From Poriferisodalis sp965203655 (GTDB taxonomy: Bacteria; Actinomycetota; Acidimicrobiia; Acidimicrobiales; Poriferisodalaceae): a stretch of DNA of 64,000 nt. Location of the stretch: the NCBI RefSeq assembly GCF_965203655.1, contig NZ_CBDBDD010000004.1, forward strand, positions 186,001-250,000, written 5' to 3'. A program made the position numbers and the translations under genes. Positions 25,686 through 34,792 of this stretch are shown one piece after another (the stretch's first letter is position 1; each line of letters begins with the position of its first letter). The notes below the pieces were generated by a model. It ran no database searches. It saw nothing but the letters and a program-made list of their open reading frames with translations, and was not told where the DNA came from.

Positions 25686-26777
25686 TCATGGCGCGAAGAC
25701 GCCATGAACTGGCGGACTGCCGGGGCGTTCGCCGGCGAGCGTCTGGATGAGGGGCTCGAGGTCGTCGAAACCCGCTACCTGGCGCGGCAAGTCCGCGAAC
25801 GGGTAGCGGCCCGACACCAGCAGGTCGAGCGCCTGGCGGTAGGCAGTCACGTCGACGCCCAGCGCTCCGAAGATGCGCAGCTCCTTGTAGACGATGTGAT
25901 CGGGATCGAAGCCTGGCGTTTCGGGTGTGCCACGGGTACCCGCAAGCACGATCGTGCCGCCGGGCCGAGCGAGCTGGACCGCTTGTGCGAGAGCGGCGGG
26001 AGCCTTGGCCGTGACATCGATGACGACGTCTGCTTTGGCGCCGACGGCATCACGCAGCGCACGGTTGGGGTCGGTCTCGGCGACATCCACTGCTAGGTCG
26101 GCGCCGAACGCTGGGGCGAGCGCGAGACGTTCGGCATCACGTTCGCCCAGGCCGGTCACCATCACGAAGCCGGCACCAGCCTCCTTTGCCGCCGCAGCCG
26201 AGCACAGACCGCGTACGCCAGGTCCCAAGATGGCCACCACATCGCCCGGCTGAGTATCGGGGATCTCCACCGCCCAGCGGATGCCGGCGCCCAGCGGGTT
26301 GAACAGCGTGGCCGTGACCGGATCCAGCTCGTCGGGCACCGCCATCAGCATCGAGTCGGGCCGGAGGTACAGGTGCGAGGCGTACCCGCCGCCGAGACCC
26401 GGCGGCGTGTCGGCGTCGGTGAAGCCGACCATCGTGGCCAGCCCGTTGCGTTCGCACCGCCGGTAGAGCCCCAATCGGCACTGCTCGCATTCCCGACACG
26501 ACAGGAACACTTCGACTGCTACCCGCTGCCCTGCGTTCACACCCCAGCGCTCAGCGGCAGCATCGCCCAGTTCCTCCACCACGCCGATCACCTCGTGCCC
26601 GGGGATGAAGGCATGCCGGCTGGTGATGTGCCCCGTGTACTGCTCGTGGTCGGTACCGCACAGCCCGCACGCCTCGATCCGCAGCAGTCCGTCGTCTGCG
26701 CCGACGTCAGGCAGCTCGAAGCTGCGCTGCTCGAACGAGCGCGGCTCAGTGAGAACGAGCCCAGTTGCGGAGGTCAT
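25686..26777 (-). CDS. zinc-dependent alcohol dehydrogenase (MDR superfamily)
   Basis: 363 aa from the ATG at 26777 with GGAG nine bases upstream; a GTG at 26810 would add 11 residues. Catalytic zinc residues: CGLCGTDHEQYTGH, GHEVIGVVEELG (His-Glu) and a later Cys position; structural zinc cysteines: CRECEQCRLGLYRRC. A Rossmann motif VVAILGPGVRGLCSAAAA follows at about residue 180. NAD(P)-dependent alcohol oxidation or reduction; the substrate is unassigned. Confidence 0.87.
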   Translation of the reverse strand: MTSATGLVLTEPRSFEQRSFELPDVGADDGLLRIEACGLCGTDHEQYTGHITSRHAFIPGHEVIGVVEELGDAAAERWGVNAGQRVAVEVFLSCRECEQCRLGLYRRCERNGLATMVGFTDADTPPGLGGGYASHLYLRPDSMLMAVPDELDPVTATLFNPLGAGIRWAVEIPDTQPGDVVAILGPGVRGLCSAAAAKEAGAGFVMVTGLGERDAERLALAPAFGADLAVDVAETDPNRALRDAVGAKADVVIDVTAKAPAALAQAVQLARPGGTIVLAGTRGTPETPGFDPDHIVYKELRIFGALGVDVTAYRQALDLLVSGRYPFADLPRQVAGFDDLEPLIQTLAGERPGSPPVHGVFAP

Positions 26778-26919
26778 GCCGGTGACTCCAAGGGTGGTGC
26801 GACGGGCCACGCGGCGCAGCGCTGGCCAGCCATCACGCTATTGCACGAGTCTGTGAGTGTCGTCGCCGGGTCATTTGGGACGCGAACCTAGAATGCGAGG
26901 TTGCCGACAACCGCTCATG

Positions 26920-26935
26920 ATGGTTACGTATTCAG
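26920..26935. promoter_or_regulatory. candidate LacI-family operator (half-conserved)
   Basis: ATGGTTACGTATTCAG shares ATG--TACGTATTCA with the stronger palindrome at 28027. It has the central TACGTA and the TG...CA flanks but several mismatches. It lies 61 bases before the ATG of the twin-SnoaL gene at 26996. Confidence 0.45.
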
Positions 26936-26995
26936 TACTGCATCGAGCACAGCCTTCCTTGCTGCAATCGTTGCGGCCAGGCGAGGAGTCACAAC

Positions 26996-27970
26996 ATGGG
27001 CATGGAGGGATTCGGCGAGGAGTTTCGTGATCCTCGCGACTTCATCCTGGGCGTTACCGAGACCATCTGGGAACGCCGCGGCGTGCACACCCTCAATCGT
27101 TTCTACAGCGATGACGTTGTTGTCCGATCACCCGCAGGTGTTGTGGTCGGCAATCAGACAGTCATTGGCGCCACGCTCGCCACACTCGCCGAGTTTCCCG
27201 ACCGCCAGCTGCTCGGCGAGGATGTCATCTGGTGCGACGACCCCGACGGCGGATTCCTGTCGTCGCATCGGATCCTGTCGACGGCCACTCATCTTGGCGA
27301 CGGGGTCTATGGCTCAGCCACGGGCGCCCGGCTGAAATACCGGATCATCGCGGATTGTGCAGCGCGGGATGGGCAGATCTACGACGAGTGGTTGATCCGA
27401 GATCAAGGCGCCATCGTGCGCAACCTTGGCATCGAGCCAAAGAGCTACGCGGCCAGCCAGATCGAAGTGGAAGGCGGGCACGAACATGCGGCCCGACCTT
27501 TCTGCCCGGCACACGACGTCACCGGTCGCTACGGCGGGACGGGCAATGATCAACCCGATGGCGTGCGATATGCCGAACTGCTGCACCGCATCATGACAGG
27601 GGATCTGGCCGCCATCAGCACCGAGTACGACCGCGCCGCTCACCTCGAGTTGCCCGGCGGCATTACCGATCATGGAAGGAGCGGCGCCGACAGCTTCTGG
27701 CTTGGCCTGACGTCGTCATTCCCGTCGGCACGCTTCACCATCCACCATCGGATCGGCCGCCGCGACGCTGACCGTCCGCCGCGTGCAGCCATTCGCTGGT
27801 CACTCGATGGCACCCATGACGGCGAGGGTCGTTTCGGTGCCCCCAGCGGTGCTGACGTGCACGTCATGGGCATCAGTCAATGCGAATTCGGACCCGACGG
27901 TGTTCTGCGCGAATGGGTGTTGATCGACGACACGGCGGTGTGGAAACAGGTTCTCCTGCACACCGGCTGA
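26996..27970 (+). CDS. twin SnoaL/NTF2-like protein
   Basis: 324 aa from the ATG at 26996, with AGGAG eight bases upstream. The protein appears to contain two NTF2-like (SnoaL) halves: residues about 10-150 (Phe-Tyr-Ser-Asp-Asp-Val-Val-Val-Arg-Ser-Pro, Tyr-Asp-Glu-Trp-Leu-Ile-Arg-Asp-Gln) and about 185-320 (Ile-Ser-Thr-Glu-Tyr-Asp, Arg-Glu-Trp-Val-Leu-Ile-Asp-Asp-Thr). Such folds are ester cyclases, dehydratases or ligand carriers. It is related in architecture to the proteins at 38011, 57178 and 58382, and precedes a LacI gene, with an operator-like site upstream. Confidence 0.7.
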   Translation: MGMEGFGEEFRDPRDFILGVTETIWERRGVHTLNRFYSDDVVVRSPAGVVVGNQTVIGATLATLAEFPDRQLLGEDVIWCDDPDGGFLSSHRILSTATHLGDGVYGSATGARLKYRIIADCAARDGQIYDEWLIRDQGAIVRNLGIEPKSYAASQIEVEGGHEHAARPFCPAHDVTGRYGGTGNDQPDGVRYAELLHRIMTGDLAAISTEYDRAAHLELPGGITDHGRSGADSFWLGLTSSFPSARFTIHHRIGRRDADRPPRAAIRWSLDGTHDGEGRFGAPSGADVHVMGISQCEFGPDGVLREWVLIDDTAVWKQVLLHTG

Positions 27971-28026
27971 GGGTTTCATTCCGAAAGGTGCAGGCCACAG
28001 CGCTGCAACCAGTTTCTGTTGACGCA

Positions 28027-28042
28027 ATGACTACGTATTCAT
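28027..28042. promoter_or_regulatory. candidate LacI-family operator (near-perfect palindrome)
   Basis: ATGACTACGTATTCAT is a 16-base inverted repeat with one mismatched pair and the central CG typical of LacI operators. It ends 12 bases before the lacI-type start at 28055, so it is well placed for autoregulation. Confidence 0.6.
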
Positions 28043-28054
28043 AGGATTCGCCGC

Positions 28055-29074
28055 ATGGCGGGGGGGACAGAGGATCCTGGCGGCGGGACGCGGCCGGCGA
28101 CCTCCACCGATGTCGCCATCGAGGCGGGCGTGTCCCAGGCCACGGTGGCGCGCACCTTCTCGGCCCCGCACTTGGTGTCCGAAGCAACTCGAGAGCGGGT
28201 CAGCGAGGCTGCCGCGCGACTCGGCTACGCCCCCAACGCCTTCGCCCGCAGCCTCAAGTCACAGCAGAGCAACGTGGTGGGCGCAGTGGTGCCGGCGTAC
28301 GGCGAGTACTGGCAGAACGTTCTGTCGGCGGTGACTCGGGAACTCGCTGCACGCGGGCGTCAACTCTTGCTCTTCAGCTTCACCGACCCAGGTGAAGTCG
28401 ACGATGTGCTCGACATCGTTCGCCAATACCGCGTCAGCGGGCTGCTGCTGGCCTCAGCAAGCATCCGACCAGACCAGCTCAGCGCCATGCGTCGCCAGTC
28501 GAGCCCCACCGTGGCTTTCAATCAGCCGGCTGCATCTGGCTTGGTGTCGTCGGTGTCAGTCGACAATGAGAGCGGCTGCCGCTTGCTGGCGTCCCACCTC
28601 GTTGACCAGGGCTGCCGGACGGCGGTCTTCGTCGGCGGCGTGTCGTCGATCTCCACCGATCAAGCCCGCTATCGGGGAGCGGCCAGGGAGATGGGCGACC
28701 ACGGAGTGGCCTTGCCGTACATCGAGGCGGGCGCGTTCAGTTACGACGCGGGGTACGGCTGCGCCGAACGCATCGCCCGACTCGCACCGGACGCCGTCAT
28801 GGTCGGCAGCGACGAGGTCGCGTTCGGCGTCATAGATGGATTGGAATCGCGGGGCATCCGGATCCCCGATGATCTGGCTGTCACCGGATTCGATGGACTG
28901 CCACAGGCCGCGTGGGCCGGCATCGACCTGACGACGCTCGTGCAGCCGACGGATCTGCTCGCACGGCATGCTGCCGAACTACTCGTCGACACGACATCGG
29001 CATCGCGGCCCACCGATGTCGTTGTGGACGGCCACCTGCGCATCGGCCGAACGACGAAGCGCAGCGACAGATGA
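28055..29074 (+). CDS. LacI-family transcriptional regulator
   Basis: 339 aa. The N-terminal helix-turn-helix is clear: STDVAIEAGVSQATVARTF, followed by the hinge helix Ala-Arg-Ser-Leu-Lys-Ser-Gln-Gln-Ser. The C-terminal periplasmic-binding-like sensor domain begins at about residue 68 (Asn-Val-Val-Gly-Ala-Val-Val-Pro) and includes VTGFDGLPQAAWAGIDLTT. It probably represses the neighbouring SnoaL gene and its own operon, in response to an unknown small molecule. Its stop overlaps the bicupin start (ATGA). Confidence 0.92.
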   Translation: MAGGTEDPGGGTRPATSTDVAIEAGVSQATVARTFSAPHLVSEATRERVSEAAARLGYAPNAFARSLKSQQSNVVGAVVPAYGEYWQNVLSAVTRELAARGRQLLLFSFTDPGEVDDVLDIVRQYRVSGLLLASASIRPDQLSAMRRQSSPTVAFNQPAASGLVSSVSVDNESGCRLLASHLVDQGCRTAVFVGGVSSISTDQARYRGAAREMGDHGVALPYIEAGAFSYDAGYGCAERIARLAPDAVMVGSDEVAFGVIDGLESRGIRIPDDLAVTGFDGLPQAAWAGIDLTTLVQPTDLLARHAAELLVDTTSASRPTDVVVDGHLRIGRTTKRSDR

Positions 29075-30201
29075 CCGCGTCCGGGCCAACGGTTGACGGC
29101 GCCGAGTTGGCGGCACGGGTGCTTGAGCCGCAGGACTTCGTGGCTGACACCGAGGCCTTTGTGGATGTCCGTATCGAGAGATCCAAAGGCAAGGCCAGCT
29201 ATTCGTTCGTGGGCCCCGGTGTGTCTCAGAACGCCGATCAGCACATCAGCATCGCCGAGTCCCACGGTTTCAACGTCGGCGCCGCCACCATGCCCCACGG
29301 CGTCTACAACAACGCCCACTTGCACTACACGCCTGAGGTGTTCATCTGCACCAGAGGCAGCTGGCGGATCGACGTCGGCAGGAAGCGTGAGCAATCCGTC
29401 GAGCTCACGCCTGACACCATCTTCTCGGCGCCGACCTGGGTATTCCGCGGATTCGAGAACACCGGCCCCGATGACGGGTTCCTGTTCGTGGTGCTCGGAG
29501 GCGACGACACCGGCGGGATCATCTGGGAGCCGGAGGTGTTGCGAGAGGCGGCTGAGACCGGCATGTATCTCGGGCGCGACAACTCGCTCGTCGATGCCCG
29601 CAACGGCGATGTCCCTTCCGAACTGCTGGAACCGCTCAGCGACAGCCAGCTCGCAAACATCGACAGTTACAGCCAGGCAGAGCTTGATGATCGCCTGGTG
29701 TCGCCTGATCGTTTGAACTGGTCGCAAGAGGCGTTCCTGTCGGCCGTGCTCGGCGCACAGCACTCAGTGGAGCTCGCGCCTGTCATCGGGTACGGGCTGT
29801 CCCAAGATCGACGCAGCCGACCGCCGATCTGCACCCCGCACGGATTTGCAGTCGAGTGGCTTCGGGCGGCTCCGGGGGCATCGACGGGCCTTCATCGCCA
29901 CAGCGACAGCCAAGTGGTGCTCCTCATCGACGATGGCTGGGAAGTCGCGCTCAACGAGCCGGCGCAGGAAGTCTCCACGCGGCCCGTCGCGGGCTCACTC
30001 GCATCTATCCCCGCATCTGCTTGGCGGGATCTGCGCAATGTCGGCACGGCGCCGGCACGTGCGGTGATCGTCACCGGCGGTGACAGCCCCAGCAGGGTCG
30101 AATGGCCTGCAGGAACGCTGGCGCGCGCCGCCGATGCGGGCTTCGGTCTCGACGCGGCCGGTTATGTCGCGCCGCTCGAGTTGTTGGGAACCGGGTTCTG
30201 A
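29071..30201 (+). CDS. bicupin-domain protein
   Basis: 376 aa from an ATG overlapping the lacI stop. Two cupin barrels: the first near residues 60-160 has a His-Leu-His-Tyr-x-x-Glu motif (NNAHLHYTPEVFICTRG) followed by a Asp-Thr-Ile-Phe-Ser-Ala-Pro second motif; the second, near 255-345, has TGLHRHSDSQVVLLIDDGW. These His residues likely bind a metal. Bicupins include dioxygenases, isomerases and oxalate enzymes. Translational coupling to lacI suggests a role in the same catabolic route. Confidence 0.75.
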   Translation: MTASGPTVDGAELAARVLEPQDFVADTEAFVDVRIERSKGKASYSFVGPGVSQNADQHISIAESHGFNVGAATMPHGVYNNAHLHYTPEVFICTRGSWRIDVGRKREQSVELTPDTIFSAPTWVFRGFENTGPDDGFLFVVLGGDDTGGIIWEPEVLREAAETGMYLGRDNSLVDARNGDVPSELLEPLSDSQLANIDSYSQAELDDRLVSPDRLNWSQEAFLSAVLGAQHSVELAPVIGYGLSQDRRSRPPICTPHGFAVEWLRAAPGASTGLHRHSDSQVVLLIDDGWEVALNEPAQEVSTRPVAGSLASIPASAWRDLRNVGTAPARAVIVTGGDSPSRVEWPAGTLARAADAGFGLDAAGYVAPLELLGTGF

Positions 30202-30246
30202 GCCCCCTTGGTTCCTGTTCGCATGCATAACCCGGGAGGGAAGCTC

Positions 30247-31764
30247 ATGATTACAACCAAGGGGAAGGCATGGCGGCTCATCGCCGTGCTTCTCGCGTTC
30301 GTGCTGCTGGTTGCAGCGTGCGGCGGCGATGACGACGTCGACGACGTCGACAGCGGCGAGTCGCAGACGGCGGCGACGGTCGCCGACTCCACCGCCGATG
30401 ACGACATGGACGACGAATCGATGGACGACGAATCCATGGACGACTCGATGGACGACGAGTCCATGGATGACGACATGGACGACGACTCCGCCGACGATTC
30501 GACGGACGACGAGTCCATGGACGACGGGGACATGATGGAGGTCGAGCTGATCTCCGACGAGTGCCCGATCCCGAATCCGTCCGAGGTCATCGAGATCGAC
30601 GCGATCGGCTGGGAGTTCCCGATCATCACCCAGTACGCCGATGAGCTCGAGGACTGCGAGGAGGGCAATTACCGCTTCAATCTGCAGTTCCTCGACAGCG
30701 TCGAGGCGCGCACCGCCATGACTCAGGACGCAGCGACTGGTTCGCCCACGTTCGAGCTGTACCAAGGCTCCAATGCCTTCATCGGCGAGCTGGCCAACCA
30801 GGGCTTCCTGATGCCGCTCAACGATCTGGTCGCCAAGTACAGCGACCAGTTCGACCTCGATGAGATCGATGAGGCCTTCTGGCGCATGGCCTCGATCGGC
30901 GACCAGATCTACGCCGTGCCGATGGTGTCGAACACCATGCACGTCTTCTACAACAAGCCCGCGATGGAAGAGCTCGGCCTGTCGGTGCCGACAACGTTCG
31001 ATGAGGCATTCCAGACGTGCCGGGCGATCATCGATTCGGGCTACGACATCGGCTTCCTCTACATGCTGTCGGCAGGCTGGGCCTGGCAGATCGAGTTCGA
31101 CTCGGTCCTCGGTTCGATGGGCGTCTCGCCGGTCGATCCGCAGACGGGCGCGCCGAACTTCAACAGCCCTGAGGGAGTTGCTGCGGCCACGACCCTCAAG
31201 CGGATGGTGGACGAGTGCGCTCCGGGTATCGCCAGCTCCTACAGCACCGACGATGTGCAAGCGGCTTTCCAGACCCGAGAGGCGATCCTGGGCCACACAT
31301 GGGCATCGCGTGCAGCAGCCATGGACGATCCCGAGGCATCCACCGTCGTGGGAGAGATCGAGTTCGCTCCGGCGCTGGGCACCGGCAGCGGCATCCTGGC
31401 TGCGCCTGCCTACATCGACGGCTGGGGCATTCCCGTCGGAACGCCTGCCGACAAAGTCGAGGCGATCTTCCTTGCGATGCTCGCAGCGACTGACTTGGAG
31501 AGCATGCAGGCTGCGGCCGAGTTCGGCCTGGTCACCCGCAACGGGGTGAGTCATCCCAACGGACCGCGTGACGCTGCCGCTGCGCAGGCAAGCCTCGTCA
31601 ACGGCCGTGGTGCTGACCTCACACACCCGGCAGCAGGCATCGCCCGGGCGAAGCTGGGCGAGGCGCTGATCACGATTCTCGACGGCACGCCGGTCGAAGA
31701 GGCGCTGGCCGCCGCTGAGGCTGCATACCTCGCCGAAGCAGGCGATCAGGGGCTGCTCAACTAG
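30247..31764 (+). CDS. ABC transporter substrate-binding lipoprotein 1
   Basis: 505 aa from the ATG at 30247, with GGGAGG upstream. Lipobox LLVAACG anchors the protein outside the membrane. Residues about 35-105 are an acidic linker made of repeats of Asp-Asp-Glu-Ser-Met. The mature domain has an extracellular binding-protein fold: Val-Ile-Glu-Ile-Asp-Ala-Ile-Gly-Trp-Glu-Phe-Pro, then VPMVSNTMHVFYNKPAMEEL typical of family 1 (sugar/polyol-type) binding proteins. It is a clear paralogue of the protein at 39658. A strong hairpin separates it from the downstream enzyme genes. Confidence 0.88.
   Translation: MITTKGKAWRLIAVLLAFVLLVAACGGDDDVDDVDSGESQTAATVADSTADDDMDDESMDDESMDDSMDDESMDDDMDDDSADDSTDDESMDDGDMMEVELISDECPIPNPSEVIEIDAIGWEFPIITQYADELEDCEEGNYRFNLQFLDSVEARTAMTQDAATGSPTFELYQGSNAFIGELANQGFLMPLNDLVAKYSDQFDLDEIDEAFWRMASIGDQIYAVPMVSNTMHVFYNKPAMEELGLSVPTTFDEAFQTCRAIIDSGYDIGFLYMLSAGWAWQIEFDSVLGSMGVSPVDPQTGAPNFNSPEGVAAATTLKRMVDECAPGIASSYSTDDVQAAFQTREAILGHTWASRAAAMDDPEASTVVGEIEFAPALGTGSGILAAPAYIDGWGIPVGTPADKVEAIFLAMLAATDLESMQAAAEFGLVTRNGVSHPNGPRDAAAAQASLVNGRGADLTHPAAGIARAKLGEALITILDGTPVEEALAAAEAAYLAEAGDQGLLN
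30397..30540 (+). repeat. in-frame Asp-rich tandem repeat region
   Basis: Degenerate 15-24-base repeats built on GACGAC-GA(A/G)TCCATG encode Asp-Asp-Glu-Ser-Met units in the linker of substrate-binding protein 1. Such repeats vary by slippage. Confidence 0.75.
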
Positions 31765-31797
31765 GCCGGCAGCTCGTCACGTTCCCTCCGTGCACCT

Positions 31798-31826
31798 GGG
31801 GCGGCACCGTGTCGCGGTGTCGCCCC
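31798..31826 (+). terminator. strong hairpin between the binding-protein gene and the dehydrogenase
   Basis: GGGGCGGCACCG (31798-31809) and CGGTGTCGCCCC (31815-31826) form a 12-pair stem with one G-U and loop TGTCG; three further pairs extend it. No T-tract follows. It probably attenuates read-through or protects the upstream mRNA 3' end. Confidence 0.65.
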
Positions 31827-31893
31827 GGGGGCAGCGGGAGCGGGAGACAATCCCCGCCTTGAGTCACGACCCCCACCCAAACCCCCAGGAACT

Positions 31894-33177
31894 ATGGCTG
31901 AGATCCTCAAGGACGCGAAGAAGAAGGGGGCCCACGGCGCCGACCAGGCCCTCGCCGAGCAGGTTCGCTCGATCATCAACGACATCGCCGAGCGCGGTGA
32001 GGCCGCGGTACGCGAGCTGTCGGCCCAGTTCGACGGCTGGAAGCCCGAGCGGTTCAGGCTCTCAGCGGAACAGATCGAGGAGACCGTGGCGAGCGTCGAC
32101 CCCGGCACGGTCGACGACATCCGATTCGCCCAGACCCAGATCCGGAACTTCGCCCAGGCCCAGCTTGACTCGATGCTCGAGACCGAGATCGAGACCCTCC
32201 CGGGGGTCACCCTCGGCCACAAACACATCCCGGTCCAGAATGTGGGCGCGTACGTACCCGGCGGCCGCTACCCGATGGTGGCCTCGGCACACATGAGCGT
32301 CCTTACCGCCAAGGTGGCAGGCGTGCCTCGCGTGGCTGCCTGCACCCCTCCGATCAATGGCGCCGTCCCCGCCGAGACCGTCACCGCCATGCACCTTGCC
32401 GGCGCCGACGAGATCTACCTTCTCGGCGGCATCCAGGCCGTCGCTTCCCTCGCTCTGGGCACCGAGTTCGTCGACCCCGTCGACGTTCTGGTCGGGCCGG
32501 GCAACGCGTTCGTGGCCGAGGCCAAGCGTCAGCTCTACGGCCGGGTCGGCATCGACCTCCCTGCCGGACCCACCGAAACGCTCCTGCTCACCGACCACAC
32601 CGTCGACGCCGAGATGTGTGCGACCGACCTCCTCGGTCAGGCCGAACACGGGCCCACCTCTCCGGCGGTCATGCTCACCACCAGCCGACAGCTCGGACTC
32701 GACACGATGACCGAGGTCGAACGCCAGCTCCAGACGCTGCCCACGGCCGACATCGCGTCGGTCGCGTGGGACGACTACGGCCGGGTCATCGTCTGCAACT
32801 CTCACCAGGAGATGCTCGATCTCGCGAACGAGCTCGCCTTCGAGCACGTGCAGGTGATGACCGACGACGACGACTTCTTCCTCGCGAACATGGTCAACTA
32901 CGGCGCGCTGTTCCTCGGGCCCATGACCAACGTCAGCTACGGCGACAAGGTCATCGGCACCAACCACACCCTCCCCACCCAGGGTGCTGCTCGCTACACC
33001 GGCGGCCTCTGGGTCGGGAAGTTCATCAAGACCGTGACCTACCAGCGGGTCACCGATCCGGCATCGTCCGCCCTGATCGGCGAGTACTGCAGCCGTCTGT
33101 GCGCCATCGAGAACTTCGCCGGCCACCAGGCTCAGGCCGACATCCGCGTCGAGCGTTACTCGGGGCAGCCGGCCTGA
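31894..33177 (+). CDS. histidinol-dehydrogenase-family enzyme, possibly sulfopropanediol dehydrogenase (HpsN-like)
   Basis: 427 aa. Family features: VPGGRYPMVASAHMSVLTAKVAGV, VDVLVGPGNAFVAEAKRQLYG, the zinc/substrate segment LLGQAEHGPTSPAVMLTTS (Gln and His) and GTNHTLPTQGAARYTGGLWV. Histidinol dehydrogenase itself is normally in a his operon; here it sits beside an ABC importer and an SDR, as in 2,3-dihydroxypropane-1-sulfonate (DHPS) catabolism, where HpsN is a HisD homologue. The substrate is thus a polyol-like molecule by inference. NAD-dependent, four-electron oxidation is the family chemistry. Confidence 0.75.
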   Translation: MAEILKDAKKKGAHGADQALAEQVRSIINDIAERGEAAVRELSAQFDGWKPERFRLSAEQIEETVASVDPGTVDDIRFAQTQIRNFAQAQLDSMLETEIETLPGVTLGHKHIPVQNVGAYVPGGRYPMVASAHMSVLTAKVAGVPRVAACTPPINGAVPAETVTAMHLAGADEIYLLGGIQAVASLALGTEFVDPVDVLVGPGNAFVAEAKRQLYGRVGIDLPAGPTETLLLTDHTVDAEMCATDLLGQAEHGPTSPAVMLTTSRQLGLDTMTEVERQLQTLPTADIASVAWDDYGRVIVCNSHQEMLDLANELAFEHVQVMTDDDDFFLANMVNYGALFLGPMTNVSYGDKVIGTNHTLPTQGAARYTGGLWVGKFIKTVTYQRVTDPASSALIGEYCSRLCAIENFAGHQAQADIRVERYSGQPA

Positions 33178-33178
33178 C

Positions 33179-33928
33179 GTGACCACGCGCCTCGCGCTCG
33201 TCACCGGAGGGTCCGGTGGGATCGGCTCCGCCATCTGCCGCCGGCTCGCGTCCGACGGTCTGACCGTACTCGTCGGCTACCTCTCGTCGGCCGAGCGTGC
33301 CGCCACGCTCGCGGCCGAGCTCAACGGGCCCAGCCATCGCGCCGTTCGTGTCGCGGTCGACGACCCGGCATCGATCGATGCGCTCGCCGCTTCGATCGAG
33401 TCCGACCACGGCCGCCTCGACGTGCTGGTCAACTGCGCAGGCGTCACCCAACCAGTGGCCCACGACGACCTCGACGGCCTCACCGACGAGACCATCGACC
33501 GAATCTTCGCCACCAACTGGCGCGGACCCTTCGCCGCCATCCGGGCGCTCAGGCCCGCCCTCGAGAAGTCGGTCGATCCGGTGATCGTCAACATCAGCTC
33601 GGTTGCGGCCGTCACAGGGATGGGTTCCAACGTCGCCTACTGCGCCTCCAAGGCTGCCCTCGATTCGATGACCCGCTCTCTTGGGCGGGCCCTGGGGCCG
33701 ACGATCCGGGTCGTGTCCGTGTCGCCGGGCTGGGTTCTCGGCGAGTACGCCGCTCGCATGTCCGCGGAATTCATTGACGTGCAGCGAGACGCCACCCCTC
33801 TCAACCGACTGGCAACCGGCGACGACGTCGCGGCCGCCGTGTCCGCCGTCGTCGCCGACCTCCCGTTCACAACCGGGGCGGTGATCCCGGTCGATGGCGG
33901 ACGGCCCCTGGGAAGGGGAAGTGGATGA
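33179..33928 (+). CDS. SDR-family oxidoreductase
   Basis: 249 aa from a GTG two bases after the previous stop. Nucleotide-binding TGGSGGIGSAICRRLASDG, then VNCAGVT, the Ser in VNISSVAA and the catalytic Tyr-x-x-x-Lys in VAYCASKAALDSMTRSLG, and the PG motif in SVSPGWVLG. A classic FabG-like alcohol dehydrogenase. With the HisD-like enzyme it could perform successive oxidation of a polyol. Its stop overlaps the first permease start. Confidence 0.87.
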   Translation: MTTRLALVTGGSGGIGSAICRRLASDGLTVLVGYLSSAERAATLAAELNGPSHRAVRVAVDDPASIDALAASIESDHGRLDVLVNCAGVTQPVAHDDLDGLTDETIDRIFATNWRGPFAAIRALRPALEKSVDPVIVNISSVAAVTGMGSNVAYCASKAALDSMTRSLGRALGPTIRVVSVSPGWVLGEYAARMSAEFIDVQRDATPLNRLATGDDVAAAVSAVVADLPFTTGAVIPVDGGRPLGRGSG

Positions 33929-34791
33929 ACAAACGAACATTCTGGGGGTTCACCGTTCCGAGCGTCGCCGTGATGCTCACACTGATGGTCGTCCCGCTGC
34001 TCGCAACGATCTGGCTCGGGTTCCAGCGGCTGACGTTGCGCGATCTTCGGAACCCGGAGTTCATCGGGTTCGGCAACTATCGAGACATCCTCTCCGACCC
34101 GGAGTTCTGGAGCGCGGCTCGCTGGACGATCCTGCTCGTCATCATCGTGGTCCCGCTCCAGTTGGTGCTCGGCTTGACGATTGCGCTCCTGCTCGACCGG
34201 GTGAAGCGCGCCCGCTCGATCTACATGGCCGCCCTGCTCATGCCCATGGTCGTCACGCCCGTCGTCGGCTCACTCGTCTACAAAGACCTCTTCGAGCGGG
34301 GCGGGTTGATCGCATGGATCTGGGAGAGCATCACCGACGATCCTTTCCTGGTCACGTCCGGCAACGTGCGCTGGCTGATCATCATCCAGCTGGTGTGGGC
34401 GGTCACACCGTTTGCCTTCATCACCTTCTTCGCCGGCCTCCAGACGCTCCCCGAGGACCGCGTCGAGGCGGCGCAGATCGACGGCGCCGGCTTCTGGCGT
34501 CAGCTGTGGCATGTGACCCTGCCGCACCTGCGCACCCTGGTGCTGTTCGTGGCGCTGATCTCGATCATGGACATGTACCGGGTGTACGACCAGGTGTTCG
34601 TCTGGACCGGCAACCGGTTCACCGACGCGCACACGCTCGCCGTCTACAACGTCCGCACTGCCACGGCGTTCGACATCGGCCGCCTCGGCAAGGGCAACGC
34701 GATGTCGATCCTCACCGTGATCGGCATCTTCGTCGTGCTCATCCCGTTCTTGTATCGCAGCTACAAGGACCAGATCGCGGAGAGGAACTGA
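33925..34791 (+). CDS. ABC transporter permease (MalF/UgpA-type)
   Basis: 288 aa. Six hydrophobic segments: the first at about residues 8-30 (Ser-Val-Ala-Val-Met-Leu-Thr), others near 70-92, 105-125, 155-175, 200-220 and 260-280. The EAA loop that contacts the ATPase is DRVEAAQIDGAGFWRQLWHVTLP near residue 180. It is the first of two membrane subunits of the importer, in the same operon as the HisD-like enzyme. Confidence 0.9.
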   Translation: MNKRTFWGFTVPSVAVMLTLMVVPLLATIWLGFQRLTLRDLRNPEFIGFGNYRDILSDPEFWSAARWTILLVIIVVPLQLVLGLTIALLLDRVKRARSIYMAALLMPMVVTPVVGSLVYKDLFERGGLIAWIWESITDDPFLVTSGNVRWLIIIQLVWAVTPFAFITFFAGLQTLPEDRVEAAQIDGAGFWRQLWHVTLPHLRTLVLFVALISIMDMYRVYDQVFVWTGNRFTDAHTLAVYNVRTATAFDIGRLGKGNAMSILTVIGIFVVLIPFLYRSYKDQIAERN

Positions 34792-34792
34792 C

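Noticed and set aside
30397..30540. Repeats that might look like a CRISPR or VNTR element
   Set aside because: They are in frame, encode an acidic lipoprotein linker, and have no spacers of constant length.
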